NCBI GenBank assembly: GCA_963791145.1
Contig: CAWBRT010000015.1
Location: 124,001 to 188,000, forward strand
DNA: 64,000 nucleotides
DNA from: CAWBRT01 sp963791145
GTDB lineage: Bacteria; Acidobacteriota; Terriglobia; Terriglobales; Acidobacteriaceae
Direction: 5' to 3'
Shown here: one piece after another, positions 1-7,710 of the stretch
Numbering within the stretch: position 1 is the first letter of the stretch
How the letters are laid out: the number at the start of each line of letters is the position of its first letter
The notes under the pieces: model-generated
The model's database searches: none
What the model was told of the DNA's origin: nothing
The model's input: only the letters and a program-made list of their open reading frames with translations
Made by a program: the position numbers and the translations under genes

Positions 1-367
1 AGCGTCCGGAGACCTCCTCGACGACAGCCGCCGCCGGCGCGGATGTGTACAGGGCTGCGTTCTGATCCCATGCGGTTGTGAGCCAGTCGGCAGCCAGCGC
101 CGACTCAAGCGAGCCTCCAACCACCCAGGCGAAGAAGCGGCCGCCGGCGCAGCCGACAATCCCGCCCGTGACATCCTCGAGCAGTTCGGCAACAACTTGC
201 TCCGGCGGAAGCCCCTGCGCGGTCAATTCCTTGCCAAGCCTGTTTCGGAGCGTATCAATGTCGACCGTTGCGGCAACAGGGGCTCGGTCGAGGCTCGCCA
301 GATGCGACTGCGCGGCCTCGAATGCTGTGCGCAGCACTTCCGTGGATTGACAATCCGTTTTAGGCAT
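1..367 (-). CDS. PLP-dependent group II decarboxylase, N-terminal part (partial)
   Basis: The gene reads leftward off the window edge, so only about 122 N-terminal residues are visible. Residues ~75-115 carry words typical of the aromatic-L-amino-acid/glutamate decarboxylase fold (GRFFAWVVGG, ADWL, WDQNAALYTSAPAA, then VVEE), which help form the substrate and PLP pocket. The catalytic lysine lies outside the window, so substrate and activity cannot be judged. Start is set at ATG 367-365: there is no Shine-Dalgarno, but TAGTCT sits 6 nt upstream, the arrangement seen at several other genes here. It is divergent from the YfgM-like gene to the right. Cytoplasmic amino-acid decarboxylase is the family expectation; the exact substrate is unknown. 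Confidence 0.75.
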   Translation of the reverse strand, partial: MPKTDCQSTEVLRTAFEAAQSHLASLDRAPVAATVDIDTLRNRLGKELTAQGLPPEQVVAELLEDVTGGIVGCAGGRFFAWVVGGSLESALAADWLTTAWDQNAALYTSAPAAAVVEEVSGR

Positions 368-683
368 GACGCCAGACTAGCGGCTCCGAAAGCATCGCGT
401 CTATCCGAATCTTGCGTTCAAAGTACCTCCCGCCACTCGCCGGGAAGTACAGCGAGCAACGTTCAGCGAGCAATAAAGATGAGCTTCGTCCCTGGAAATC
501 CAGGAGAGGCGTTGAACCGGGTTGCTTGCCCTGTCCCGGGGTTTGCGAAGCAAACCTGCGGACTGCTAAACTCAAGGTTCCGGCCTGTGGCGGGGTACAA
601 TCTTCATAGCCGGCCTGTGCGGCCCTGGCCGTGCGCCACCCCAATTCATTGGCGTCGCACGCCGAATCTCCGAGGAAATAATC
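368..683. other. Divergent intergenic region
   Basis: About 315 bases between the decarboxylase and the YfgM-like gene. A small perfect hairpin (GTTTGC gaa GCAAAC) lies near 538-552 beside a CCCGGGG word, resembling a degenerate palindromic repeat. Open frames crossing it look like shadows. No RNA gene was recognised. Confidence 0.4.
374..379 (-). promoter_or_regulatory. -10-like box of a leaderless start (decarboxylase)
   Basis: TAGTCT on the minus strand ends 6 nt before the ATG, placing the predicted +1 at or next to the start codon. No clear -35 and no ribosome binding site are visible. Confidence 0.35.
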
Positions 684-1388
684 GTGCGCTATACCCGGCA
701 AGAACTGAAGCAGGACAAGTTCGCAGAGACCGCCAAGGACGCCGTCCACTGGACAGTCGCTCACCGCAAGACCATAACCGGCGGGCTGGTCGCCCTGATA
801 GTGGCTGTGGTCCTGGCCGCTGGACTCTTCTGGTACCACGAGCACCGCAGCGTGCTCGCTTCCGATCAGCTTGGCAAGGCCCTGGTCACCTACAACGCGC
901 CCATCGGTATACCCTCCACAGACAAGCAGATGGTCAGCTTCCAGACCGTGGCCGAACGCGCGACGGCTTCCAAGCAGGAGTTCTACCGCATCTCCAACGA
1001 ATTCGGCTCCACCCGCTCCGGGCAACTGGCGCACTACTTCGCCGCCCTGTGCGAGGCCGACTTGAGCAACTACAAAGTAGCGGAAGATCAACTGAAAGCC
1101 GTCGCCAATTCCCGCGACGCCGAGGTTGCCTCCCTGGCTAAGCTGGCCCTCGCCTCCGTCTATCGCTCCGGGAATAAGGACGCCGATGCCGTTGCTCTTT
1201 ATAAAGAGCTTATCGAGCGTCCAACTACCAGCGTGCCGAAGGCTACGGCGCAGTTGGCCCTGGCAAGCCTGTACGAGGCCAAGCAACCGGCCGAGGCCAA
1301 GAAGCTCTATCAGGAAATCGCCAAAGACGATCCCAAGAGCCCGGCCGCTCAGATCGCCAGCCAGCGCGAACAGGCCATCAAGCAGTAG
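684..1388 (+). CDS. YfgM-like tetratricopeptide membrane protein
   Basis: A 234-residue protein with a short cytoplasmic N-terminus, one membrane segment (about residues 33-51, rich in V/L/A) and a long exported helical domain built of TPR-like repeats (for example LAHYFAALCEADL, ASLAKLALASVY, AQLALASLYEA). This is the layout of the YfgM family, an ancillary SecYEG translocon factor in E. coli that passes secreted proteins to periplasmic chaperones. The start is GTG 684 with GAGGA about 8 nt upstream. A perfect hairpin terminator follows the stop within 25 bases, so it is probably monocistronic. The family call is firm for fold; the translocon role is carried over by homology only. Confidence 0.75.
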   Translation: MRYTRQELKQDKFAETAKDAVHWTVAHRKTITGGLVALIVAVVLAAGLFWYHEHRSVLASDQLGKALVTYNAPIGIPSTDKQMVSFQTVAERATASKQEFYRISNEFGSTRSGQLAHYFAALCEADLSNYKVAEDQLKAVANSRDAEVASLAKLALASVYRSGNKDADAVALYKELIERPTTSVPKATAQLALASLYEAKQPAEAKKLYQEIAKDDPKSPAAQIASQREQAIKQ

Positions 1389-1410
1389 ACCAACTGTTAG
1401 CTATGAATGC

Positions 1411-1438
1411 AGAAAGGGCGCCGGATGGCGCCCTTTCT
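1411..1438 (+). terminator. Rho-independent-type hairpin after the YfgM-like gene
   Basis: Perfect 12-bp stem AGAAAGGGCGCC / GGCGCCCTTTCT with loop GGAT, 22 bases after the stop. The downstream T-tract is short (GTTCT), so termination strength is uncertain; it could also serve the opposite strand. Confidence 0.6.
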
Positions 1439-1456
1439 GTTCTGGATAGTGTATCG

Positions 1457-1578
1457 GGTGGCCCACATTTGCCTTTGTCGGCAAATGTGGGGGACCTAAA
1501 GCTCTACTGAAGACGAAAATCGAATAATGCACCAGCCCCACATTAGCTCCGCCTTCGGCTTCGCAAATGTGGGTCACC
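1457..1578. repeat. Two tandem family A palindromes
   Basis: First copy 1462-1491: CCCACATTTGCC and GGCAAATGTGGG around a 6-nt loop. Second copy 1536-1577: CCCACATTAGC pairs with GCAAATGTGGG followed by TCACC, with a T/A-type mismatch in the stem. Both lie between the YfgM-like gene and rplI, which converge here. Members recur at 3231, 7515, 11346, 21182, 31206, 32803, 32943, 48914, 50108 and 61703. Confidence 0.75.
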
Positions 1579-1595
1579 ATCCCTACGTTGTCGTC

Positions 1596-2078
1596 CTAGG
1601 CTTTTTCCGCCTTTTTTTCTTCCGCCGCGGCTTCCGCTTCCTTGGCGATCGTGACCTTCACCGTGGTGGTGACGTCGCGGTGCAGCTTGATGGAAACCGT
1701 GAAATCGCCCAGCGCCTTCAGCGGCTCGTCCAATTGGATCTTGCGGCGCTCGAGCTTAAAGCCGCGATGCTCCAGCTCGTGCGCGACATCGGCCGAGGTG
1801 ACCGAGCCGAACAGCTGGCCGTTCTCGCCGGCCCGGCGGGTGAACTGCAGGCTGACGCCGTCGAACTGCTTGGCCAGCAGCTCCGCATCGGACTTCTCTT
1901 TAGCCTGGCGGCGCACCGCCGCCGCTTTCATCTGCTCGATCACGGCCTTGTTGGTGGCGCTGGCTTCAATGGCCAGCTTGCGCGGCAACAGGTAGTTGCG
2001 CCCGTAGCCTTCGCTGACCTTGACGATGTCGCCGCGGGAGCCCAGCTTCGCCACATCTTCTTTCAGAATGACTTCCAT
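1596..2078 (-). CDS. rplI: 50S ribosomal protein L9
   Basis: A 160-residue protein starting MEVILKEDVAKLGSRGDIV, the conserved N-terminal rRNA-binding domain of L9 including the YGRNYLLPR signature around residues 25-33. The central helix and C-terminal domain follow, with ENGQLFGSVTS near residue 85, and an acidic/basic low-complexity tail (AAAEEKKAEKA). L9 binds 23S rRNA at the base of the L1 stalk and helps maintain reading frame. It is the last gene of a leftward cluster rpsF-rpsR-rplI, the usual bacterial order. Length and motifs are standard. Confidence 0.97.
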   Translation of the reverse strand: MEVILKEDVAKLGSRGDIVKVSEGYGRNYLLPRKLAIEASATNKAVIEQMKAAAVRRQAKEKSDAELLAKQFDGVSLQFTRRAGENGQLFGSVTSADVAHELEHRGFKLERRKIQLDEPLKALGDFTVSIKLHRDVTTTVKVTIAKEAEAAAEEKKAEKA

Positions 2079-2121
2079 CTGGCAAACTCCTTCGGAATTT
2101 TCTCGAATCCGGCAATCCTTC

Positions 2122-2210
2122 GGAGGCTTCCATGTTTCAGAGTTTCAAGACTGCCAGATTCGTGGAACAACTCGACGAAATCTGGAAACACTGAAACTTT
2201 GAAGCCTTCC
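2122..2210. repeat. Inverted-arm degenerate repeat between rplI and rpsR
   Basis: Outer arms GGAGGCTTC (2122) and GAAGCCTTCC (2201-2210) enclose GTTTCAGAGTTTCAAG and a roughly inverted CTGAAACTTTGAAG. It belongs to the GTTTCAAG/CTTGAAAC word-array family (family E) seen at eight or more intergenic sites, and ends at the rpsR stop codon. Confidence 0.6.
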
Positions 2211-2592
2211 TCAATGGCGCGCCGCGAATGGCAGCAGGGCGATATTGCGCGCCTGCTTGATGGCCTCCGACAGACGGCGCTGGTGCGGCGTGCAGACGCC
2301 GGTCAGACGGCGCGGGACAATCTTGCCGCTCTCGGCCACGAACTGCGAGAGCAGCCGCACGTCCTTGTAGTTGATGTTGTCGATCTTCTCCGTGCAGAAC
2401 TTGCACACCTTCTTGCGGCGGAAGAACTTGCGTCCGCCCTCACGACCGCCCGGACCGCCTCCGGGGCGCGCTCCCCGCGGGCCGGGCGGGCGTCCGCCGG
2501 GCCGAGGTCCTGGCGCCTGACTGGGCGTCGACTCGGGTGTAGAGGATCTCCGCAGCTGCCGGAGCTGCCTGATTGCTGGTCTCGTCTGCCAT
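2211..2592 (-). CDS. rpsR: 30S ribosomal protein S18 (frameshifted in N-terminal extension)
   Basis: The conserved S18 core is intact from about 2430 down to 2211: RRKKVCKFC, then YKDVRLLSQFV and the C-terminal RRLTGVC...QRRLSEAIKQARN region that binds 16S rRNA and partners S6. A good start with GGAGAG spacing is ATG 2592 (MADETSNQAAPAAA), but that frame leads into a stop. The core frame, read upstream, gives a Pro/Gly/Arg-rich extension (SSTPESTPSQAPG and onward). Joining them needs one base removed or added near 2545-2550. Such disordered extensions are common on acidobacterial S18. Without the repair, only GTG 2408 is available and would cut into the RRKK motif. Most likely a sequence error. 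Confidence 0.85.
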
Positions 2593-2605
2593 AACTCTCC
2601 TTGAC

Positions 2606-2755
2606 GGTTAGGGAGCAGGGTTTAGGGCTCAGGGATTTCTGACCCCTGGATCCTGATCTGACCCTAGGTCCCGTTTCCTTTTCGCTTCAGGGATGGGATT
2701 AGCTCAGGAATCAGGATTGAACATCCCTAACCCCTAAACCCTTAGCCCTAACCCT
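2606..2755. repeat. Inverted telomere-like word array (TTAGGG...CCCTAA)
   Basis: Arm 1 at 2606-2637 contains GTTAGGG, AGGGTTTAGGG and CAGGGAT. Arm 2 at 2723-2754 contains ATCCCTAA, CCCCTAAACCC and CCCTAACCC, roughly the inverse. It occupies the rpsF-rpsR gap. The resemblance to eukaryotic telomeres is in word only; it is one of several paired degenerate arrays here. Confidence 0.65.
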
Positions 2756-2759
2756 TCTC

Positions 2760-3167
2760 TTATGCCTGCGCCGGAGCTGTTTCTGTACCGCCGGCGGCCT
2801 CGCTTTCGGCGTGCTGGCGCCCATGGCCCTTCACGCGCGATTCGCGCAGCTTGCGGACCTTGTCCAGCCGCTTGCCCTCTTCGTCGGTGCGCACGGTAAT
2901 GAACTTGATCACCTGCTCGGCCACGCGCAGCCGCCGTTCGGCTTCCTTGATCACGCTGCCCGGACCCTCCACGTTGAACAGGATGTAATTGCCGTCCTGG
3001 AATTTGCGGACCGGGTACGCCAGGCGGCGCTTGCCCATGCGCTGGGTGCCGGTAATGCTGCCGCCGGCAGTGTTGATGTTGGTCTCCATCGTTGTCACCA
3101 GCTTGTCGACGTCTTCGTCGGCCAGGTCGGGACGCACGATGAACATGATTTCGTAAGTACGCTGCAT
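2760..3167 (-). CDS. rpsF: 30S ribosomal protein S6
   Basis: A 135-residue S6 beginning MQRTYEIMFIVRPDL. The conserved core has the MGKRRLAYPVRKFQDGNYI segment around residues 50-68 and VIKEAERRLRVAEQVIKF near residues 77-95, followed by an Ala/Glu-rich tail. S6 dimerises with S18 on the 30S platform. Start set at ATG 3167 because GGAGAA stands 6 nt before it; an in-frame TTG four codons earlier is less likely. First gene of the leftward rpsF-rpsR-rplI group. Confidence 0.96.
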   Translation of the reverse strand: MQRTYEIMFIVRPDLADEDVDKLVTTMETNINTAGGSITGTQRMGKRRLAYPVRKFQDGNYILFNVEGPGSVIKEAERRLRVAEQVIKFITVRTDEEGKRLDKVRKLRESRVKGHGRQHAESEAAGGTETAPAQA

Positions 3168-3230
3168 TGTGTTCTCCAACTTGCTCTCACTTCGACATGG
3201 GCTGCCGCTGCCTGGTCTGAATCGCTCTCA

Positions 3231-3276
3231 GGGTGCCCCCAGGTTCCGCGCCGTGTTTTTACGGCGCTAACCCGAG
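3231..3276. repeat. Family A palindrome
   Basis: Left end GGTGCCCCC, then AGGTTcCGCGCCGT and ACGGCGCtAACC around GTTTTT. The C/T mismatch inside the stem (lower case) is shared with other family A copies. It lies between rpsF and pth. Confidence 0.6.
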
Positions 3277-3293
3277 GAAAACGGCCCCATGCT

Positions 3294-3899
3294 TTAATCT
3301 TCCTCGGCCGGTTCCGCCGCATCGGGCGGCGTCACCTTGCGGTTGAAACGGTTCATTGCCGGCCCCGGACCATCGCGCAGGATGATCTCGGCGGCCTCGA
3401 CCGCCGCGTCCAGCATCTCGTCCACCGCCGGATACTGTGCCCGGCGAAACTGCGCCAGCACATATTCGGCGCCGTCGCCAATCGGATGATCCGGCCCGAT
3501 TCCCAGCCGGATGCGCACGAACTCCTGCGTGCCCAGCGCCCCGATCACCGACTGCATTCCCTTATGACTGCCCGCGCTGCCTCTCTGGCGAATGCGAATG
3601 TGCCCAAACGGCAGGTCCAGGTCGTCATAGATCACGATCAGGTCCTGCGCTGCCTCGGCCTCGTACTCGGCCAGCAACCCGGCCACGGAGACGCCGCTCA
3701 GGTTCATGTAGGTCTCCGGCTTGGCCAGCACCACCGCAGACTCTCCGATGTGTGTGCGCGCCGTCAGCGCGCGACAGTGCCGGTTCTGAACCTTCACTCC
3801 GCAGCGCTCGGCCAGCCGGTCAACCGCCAGGAACCCCATGTTGTGCGGCGTGAACTGGTACTCGATGCCCGGGTTCCCGAGCCCGACAATCAGTTTCAC
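3294..3899 (-). CDS. pth: Peptidyl-tRNA hydrolase
   Basis: A 201-residue enzyme that cleaves the ester of peptidyl-tRNA released from stalled ribosomes. Seen: MKLIVGLGNPG at the start, with the conserved Asn in GNPG; HNMGF containing the catalytic His near residue 19; KPETYMNLSG near residue 60; DDLDLPFG with the catalytic-site Asp near residue 92; and GSAGSHKGM, where many orthologues have Asn in place of this Lys. The C-terminal 20 residues are a variable acidic tail. It sits between rplY and rpsF in the same orientation, a frequent bacterial order (prs-rplY-pth). Confidence 0.96.
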   Translation of the reverse strand: MKLIVGLGNPGIEYQFTPHNMGFLAVDRLAERCGVKVQNRHCRALTARTHIGESAVVLAKPETYMNLSGVSVAGLLAEYEAEAAQDLIVIYDDLDLPFGHIRIRQRGSAGSHKGMQSVIGALGTQEFVRIRLGIGPDHPIGDGAEYVLAQFRRAQYPAVDEMLDAAVEAAEIILRDGPGPAMNRFNRKVTPPDAAEPAEED

Positions 3900-4048
3900 C
3901 AGTCCTCGTTTTCACCCCGGCAGCTTGCTTAATGCCGTGCTTGCCGGAGGACGACCTTTACGTTCTTTCGCAGCAAAGCAAATTCCAAGAGCCGAAGACC
4001 CGCAAAGAAATAACTCCCGCGTCTGCGGCGCAGCCGAAGCGCAAGCGG

Positions 4049-4798
4049 TTATTTCTTTCCTTCTCGCCCTTCTTTGCCTTCCTTGCCTTCCTTGCCTTCT
4101 TTGGCTTCCTTGGCTTCCTTGCCGGGTTCCTTCTCTTCGCCCTCGGCCTCCTGCTTGCCCTTCTTGATAACCTCGGGCTCGGCCGGACCGGCAGCGGCTT
4201 CCGTGGCGGCGGCCTCCGGAGTCGGCGCCACCTCTTCCTTGATGGTGACGATGTGGGCCACCAGCTGGTTGAGGTCGGTCAGGAACTTGACCTTCTCCAG
4301 CTTGGGCAGGTCGGAGACGCGAATCGGCTGCCCGAAGACCAGGTTGCTGATATCGCATTCGATGTGGCTCGGGATGTCGGCCGGCAGACACTCGATCTCG
4401 ATCTCGCGCAGCACGAAGTCCAGAACGCCGCCCTGCGTCTTGACGCCCGTCGCTTCGCCCTTCAGTTGAATGGGCACGCTCAGTTCCAGCTTCTGGTCCA
4501 TGGCGATGCGCTTCAGGTCGACGTGCAGCAGGTCGCCCTTGATCGGCTCGTGCTGCCAGTCGACGATCATCGCCTTGGCCTGCTCGCCGTCCAGCGAGAC
4601 GTCGAAGATGGTGTTGTGGCCGGACCCGGAGTGCAGAATGCGGTTGATCTGCTTGGGGTCGACCGAGATCGCCCTGGGTTCCTTGCCCGCGCCGTACAGA
4701 ACGGCGGGAATGGATCCGGTGCGGCGCAAGCGCCGGGCGGCATTTTTGTCCGACGCCTGGCGCGGCTTGGCTTCTACGAGATTGGCTGCTGTAGACAT
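4049..4798 (-). CDS. rplY: 50S ribosomal protein L25 (general stress protein Ctc)
   Basis: A 249-residue L25 of the long, two-domain type. The N-terminal 5S-rRNA-binding domain has RRLRRTGSIPAVLYGAGKEP near residues 22-41 and HEPIKGDLLHVDL near residues 83-95; the TL5-like C-terminal domain runs to about residue 190. The last 55 residues are low-complexity and charged, ending in a Lys/Glu/Gly repeat in which the GKE unit is encoded by near-identical 9-bp repeats (about 4050-4110). Tail length is thus likely to vary by slippage. Start at ATG 4798. It lies between prs and pth. Confidence 0.95.
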   Translation of the reverse strand: MSTAANLVEAKPRQASDKNAARRLRRTGSIPAVLYGAGKEPRAISVDPKQINRILHSGSGHNTIFDVSLDGEQAKAMIVDWQHEPIKGDLLHVDLKRIAMDQKLELSVPIQLKGEATGVKTQGGVLDFVLREIEIECLPADIPSHIECDISNLVFGQPIRVSDLPKLEKVKFLTDLNQLVAHIVTIKEEVAPTPEAAATEAAAGPAEPEVIKKGKQEAEGEEKEPGKEAKEAKEGKEGKEGKEGREGKK

Positions 4799-4873
4799 AA
4801 TTCCGTTTTCCTTCAGGCCGCCATGCCGGCGGCTAAGCTGCTATACGCGGGGCGCGCAGGCGCCACGCAGATC

Positions 4874-5979
4874 CTAAGTAAACAAACGGCTGACCGAGGT
4901 CTCCTCGTGAATCGACTGGATTGCCCGCGCGACCAGCCCGGCAATGGACAGAACCTTGATCCTCGGCTCGTTGCGGCCGGCTTCGCTCAGCGGAATGGTG
5001 TTGGTCACCACCACTTCGGTCAGCGCCGACTGCGAAATCCTGTTGATGGCCGCTCCCGACAGCACCGGATGCGAAGCGCAGGCGTAAACTTGCCGCGCGC
5101 CGGCCTCGCAGCAGAGCGCTGACGGTCTTGACCAGCGTCCCGGCGGTATCGATGATGTCGTCGATGATCAGGCAGCTCCGGCCGTTGACGTCGCCGATCA
5201 CGTGCATGACTTCGGTCACATTGATGTCCGTGCGCCGCTTGTCCACGATGGCCAGCGCCGAGTTCATCTTCTTGGCGAAGAAGCGCGCCCGCTCCACGCC
5301 GCCGGCATCGGGCGAAATCACCGTCAGGTCCGGCAGGTTCAGCTTGCGGAAGTAATCCACCAGCACCGGCGAAGCGAACAGGTGATCGACCGGAATGTTG
5401 AAAAAACCCTGAATCTGCGGCGCGTGCAGGTCGACCACCAGCGCCCGGTCGGCGCCGGCGGTGGTCAGCAGATCGGCCACCAGCTTGGAGGAGATCGGCA
5501 CGCGCGGCTTGTCCTTGCGGTCCTGGCGGGCATAGCCGAAATACGGAATCACCACCGTGATGCGCCGCGCCGAGGCCCGCTTCAGGGCGTCGATCATCAG
5601 CAGCAAGCTGCATCAGGTTGTGCGCCACCGGATCGCAGGTCGGCTGCACGATGAAGACATCGGCGCCGCGCACGTTCTCCAGGATCTGCACGTAGATTTC
5701 CCCGTCGGAGAACTGCGTGTGATAGGTCTGGCCCAGCGGCAACCCGAGAAAGTCGCAAATCTCCTTGGCCAGGGCCGGGTTGGCGGTCCCGGAGAAGATT
5801 TTGAACTTGTCGTCCTTGCGCTCGCGCACCGGTTTACGCTCCACCTTCAGGGCGGCCTTCTTGTCGTCCGTGGCCACCGCCGTGGCTACCGTACCCGCGC
5901 CTGCTTCCGCGCGCTCCCCTGTCGAATCCGGCGTTGTCGCCGAAGGATCGTAGGCGCTGGTTTTCGCCGCTGTATCCAT
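4874..5979 (-). CDS. prs: Ribose-phosphate pyrophosphokinase (two frameshifts)
   Basis: Makes PRPP from ribose-5-phosphate and ATP for nucleotide, His and Trp synthesis. Three reading frames together give one complete enzyme: FKIFSGTANPALAKEI to DPVAHNLMQL; then LLMIDALKRASARRITVV, YFGYARQDRKD, DLHAPQIQGFF and the PRPP loop LIIDDIIDTAGTL; then ARQVYACASHPVLSG to the end. Single-base shifts are needed near 5612 (one extra base) and near 5110 (one missing). About 55 extra N-terminal residues precede the core, Ala/Thr/Glu-rich. Start ATG 5979 has GGGGAGGT 8 nt upstream. An essential gene with two indels points to sequence error, not to loss of function. Confidence 0.88.
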
Positions 5980-6023
5980 CTTCTGTTACCTCCCCTGGGA
6001 AACGCTGTAGCCCTCAATCCAAC

Positions 6024-6179
6024 TTGAGCCGCTTTGCGGGTCCTTCGACTCGCTTCGCTCGCTCAGAGCAAGCTAAGAACCGAGCCCGCAGGCGACAGGG
6101 TCCCCGGCAGAAACCGCTTTTGTTTCTGCTGGGGTGCTCGAAATCCTGATCCCGCAAAGCGGGAGAAGGACCTCTTTCA
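6024..6179. repeat. Composite intergenic repeat containing a family B palindrome
   Basis: Shares order and words with 27292-27428: TTGAGCCG, TTTGCGGG, GCCCGCAGGC, then the B palindrome 6102-6134 (CCCCGGCAGAAAC / GTTTCTGCTGGGG, loop CGCTTTT), then AATCCTGA and CTCTTTCA. It lies between prs and tRNA-Gln. Confidence 0.7.
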
Positions 6180-6197
6180 TTCAGGCCCCATACCAAC

Positions 6198-6271
6198 TGG
6201 CTGGGCGGCTAGGATTCGAACCTAGACAAAGTGCTCCAAAGGCACTTGACCTACCATTAGTCGACCGCCCA
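6198..6271 (-). tRNA. tRNA-Gln (anticodon UUG)
   Basis: On the minus strand the gene runs from 6271 to 6198. The acceptor stem TGGGCGG pairs with CCGCCCA, followed by G as discriminator and an encoded CCA (6198-6200). The anticodon arm is AGTGC-CTTTGGA-GCACT, placing TTG at positions 34-36. The T arm carries GGTTCGAATCC. The cloverleaf is complete with no intron. It reads in the same direction as ispE upstream and prs downstream. The 5' 15 bases are duplicated at 6354-6368 (see the mini-element). Confidence 0.95.
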
Positions 6272-6368
6272 AAACATTTTCGATTTCAGATTTTTGATTT
6301 CAGATTTGCAGTCCGTTCTCGTGCTGGTCTGAAATCAATCTGAAATTACCTAGAGTCGACCGCCCAAA
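6259..6368. mobile_element. Mini-element flanked by a 15-bp duplication of the tRNA-Gln 5' end
   Basis: AGTCGACCGCCCAAA occurs at 6259-6273 (tRNA 5' end) and again at 6354-6368. Between the copies lies about 80 bp with inverted arms: GATTTCAGATTTTTGATTTC from 6282 and TGAAATCAATCTGAAATT at 6330-6347. Direct repeats flanking inverted arms look like a target-site duplication. A further AATCTGAAATC array follows to about 6455. Confidence 0.5.
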
Positions 6369-6447
6369 GACATCCATAGCATTCCCGACTTCAGATGCTG
6401 GCAGTTCAAGCAGTTCAATCTGAAATCAAAAATCAACAAATCGGAAA

Positions 6448-7421
6448 TCAAACAAACCTTTGCTCCAGGTAAGCCGTCCGGGATAACGTGCTCGTGGCCA
6501 CGGCCGACACCGCCTGCTGGCGCAACGCCTCGGCCGCCTTTTCCGCCAGTGGCGCCGTCGCGTAAAGCCCGTAAAGCGTTGATCCGGAACCGGACAGAGA
6601 GGCATAGCTGGACTGGTTTCGTTCCAGCAGACGCTTGACTTCGCGAAGTTCGGGATACTTAGGAAAGACGACGCGTTCGAAGTCGTTTTCGATCCCGGCT
6701 CGGACGAGGTCGAGAAGCAGCGTCTCGGCCCGGTCCCCGCCCTTGGCCGGGAACACCGGATAGGGTTCCACTCAGCCACCCAAACGCCGAGCGGCTGAAC
6801 TCACTTATTGTATTGGACTGCGCCGCAGGCGTCAATTCTTTGTCGTCTTGCTGCTGCGCGGAACTCGTCCCACTGGCGAAACGCCTCCGGAGTCGAGACC
6901 GCCACCGCCGGGGTGGCGATCACGCAGGCCACGCTGGGCAGATCGGGCAACGGATACACCTCTTCGCCGCGCCCGCAGCCCAGCACGGTTCCGCCGACCA
7001 GGAACAGCGGCAGATCGGAGCCGACCTCGGCGGCCAGGCGCAAACGCTCGAGCGGCGCCAGCTCCGCCTTCAGCGCCCGCTCCAGGCCGAACAGGGTCGC
7101 CACCGCATTGGACGAGCCGCCGCCAATGCCGCCCTGCACGGGCAGATTCTTCTCGATCTGGATGACGACCTTGCCGCGCTGCTTGAGGGCCTTCATCACC
7201 CGGTCGGCCATGCGCCAGCAGGTGTTTGTCTCGTCGCAGGGAACGCGCGAGTCCTTGCAGCGAATCTCTATGCCCGTACCCCGGCTCACGTCCACGCGCA
7301 CGACGTCATGCAGTGCAATCGTCTGGTAGATGGTCCTCAGCTCATGGAAGCCGTCGTCACGCTTGGCCCCAATGGCAAGTCCCAAGTTGATTTTCGCAAA
7401 TGAGCGGACGGATACGGGCAT
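6448..7421 (-). CDS. ispE: 4-diphosphocytidyl-2-C-methyl-D-erythritol kinase (frameshifted)
   Basis: GHMP kinase of the non-mevalonate isoprenoid pathway, phosphorylating CDP-methylerythritol. The N-terminal frame starts MPVSVRSFAKINLGLAIG at ATG 7421 and contains the ATP loop PVQGGIGGGSSNAVATLFGL (residues ~90-110) and SDLPLFLVGG. The C-terminal frame (6448-6771) contains SLSGSGSTLYGLY, the third GHMP motif. Between them a third frame reads SSAQQQDDKELTPAAQSN and FGWLSGTLSG, so two single-base shifts are needed, near 6868 and near 6745. Total length about 320 residues fits the family. Probably sequence error, since the pathway is usually essential. Confidence 0.85.
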
Positions 7422-7514
7422 CGCGGGACCATTGTAACCCCGAGCCCAAGTCATAGCTGGTGAGGAGCCGTTTTATTGCCAGATACGGGATGGCACGATA
7501 CAGGTTAAGGCTTG

Positions 7515-7557
7515 GGTGCCCCGCGTTCGCCTGTTTTTGGCTAACGTGGGGTAGTTC
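7515..7557. repeat. Family A palindrome with TGGGGTAGTTC end
   Basis: GGGTGCCCCGCGTTcGCC, loop TGTTTTT, GGCtAACGTGGGG then TAGTTC. A half-copy (TTACCCCAGGTTAGCGCCG) follows near 7581. It lies in the ispE-cupin gap (7422-7710), which otherwise shows nothing recognised. Confidence 0.65.
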
Positions 7558-7710
7558 AGTCTGTCTTGCACAACAAAGAAAATTACCCCAGGTTAGCGCC
7601 GACCCTGCCGTCAGAGCGGGTTGCTACAGCAGTAAAGCCTGGAAGAAGCCGCACGGTGTGTTTCAAATGAGTTTAGTGTCGGCGCGGAACCCGGGGCACC
7701 AGCGCAGATC

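Noticed and set aside
2606..2755. Genuine telomere or linear replicon end
   Set aside because: The array is short, degenerate, internal to a ribosomal operon, and present in inverted orientation on both sides.
4874..5979. Programmed frameshifting in prs
   Set aside because: Two shifts in opposite directions with no slippery heptamer, in a gene not known for recoding; similar indels occur in many neighbouring genes.
6102..6134. Rho-independent terminator after tRNA-Gln
   Set aside because: The hairpin lacks a U-tract and belongs to the family B repeat, copies of which lie inside genes.
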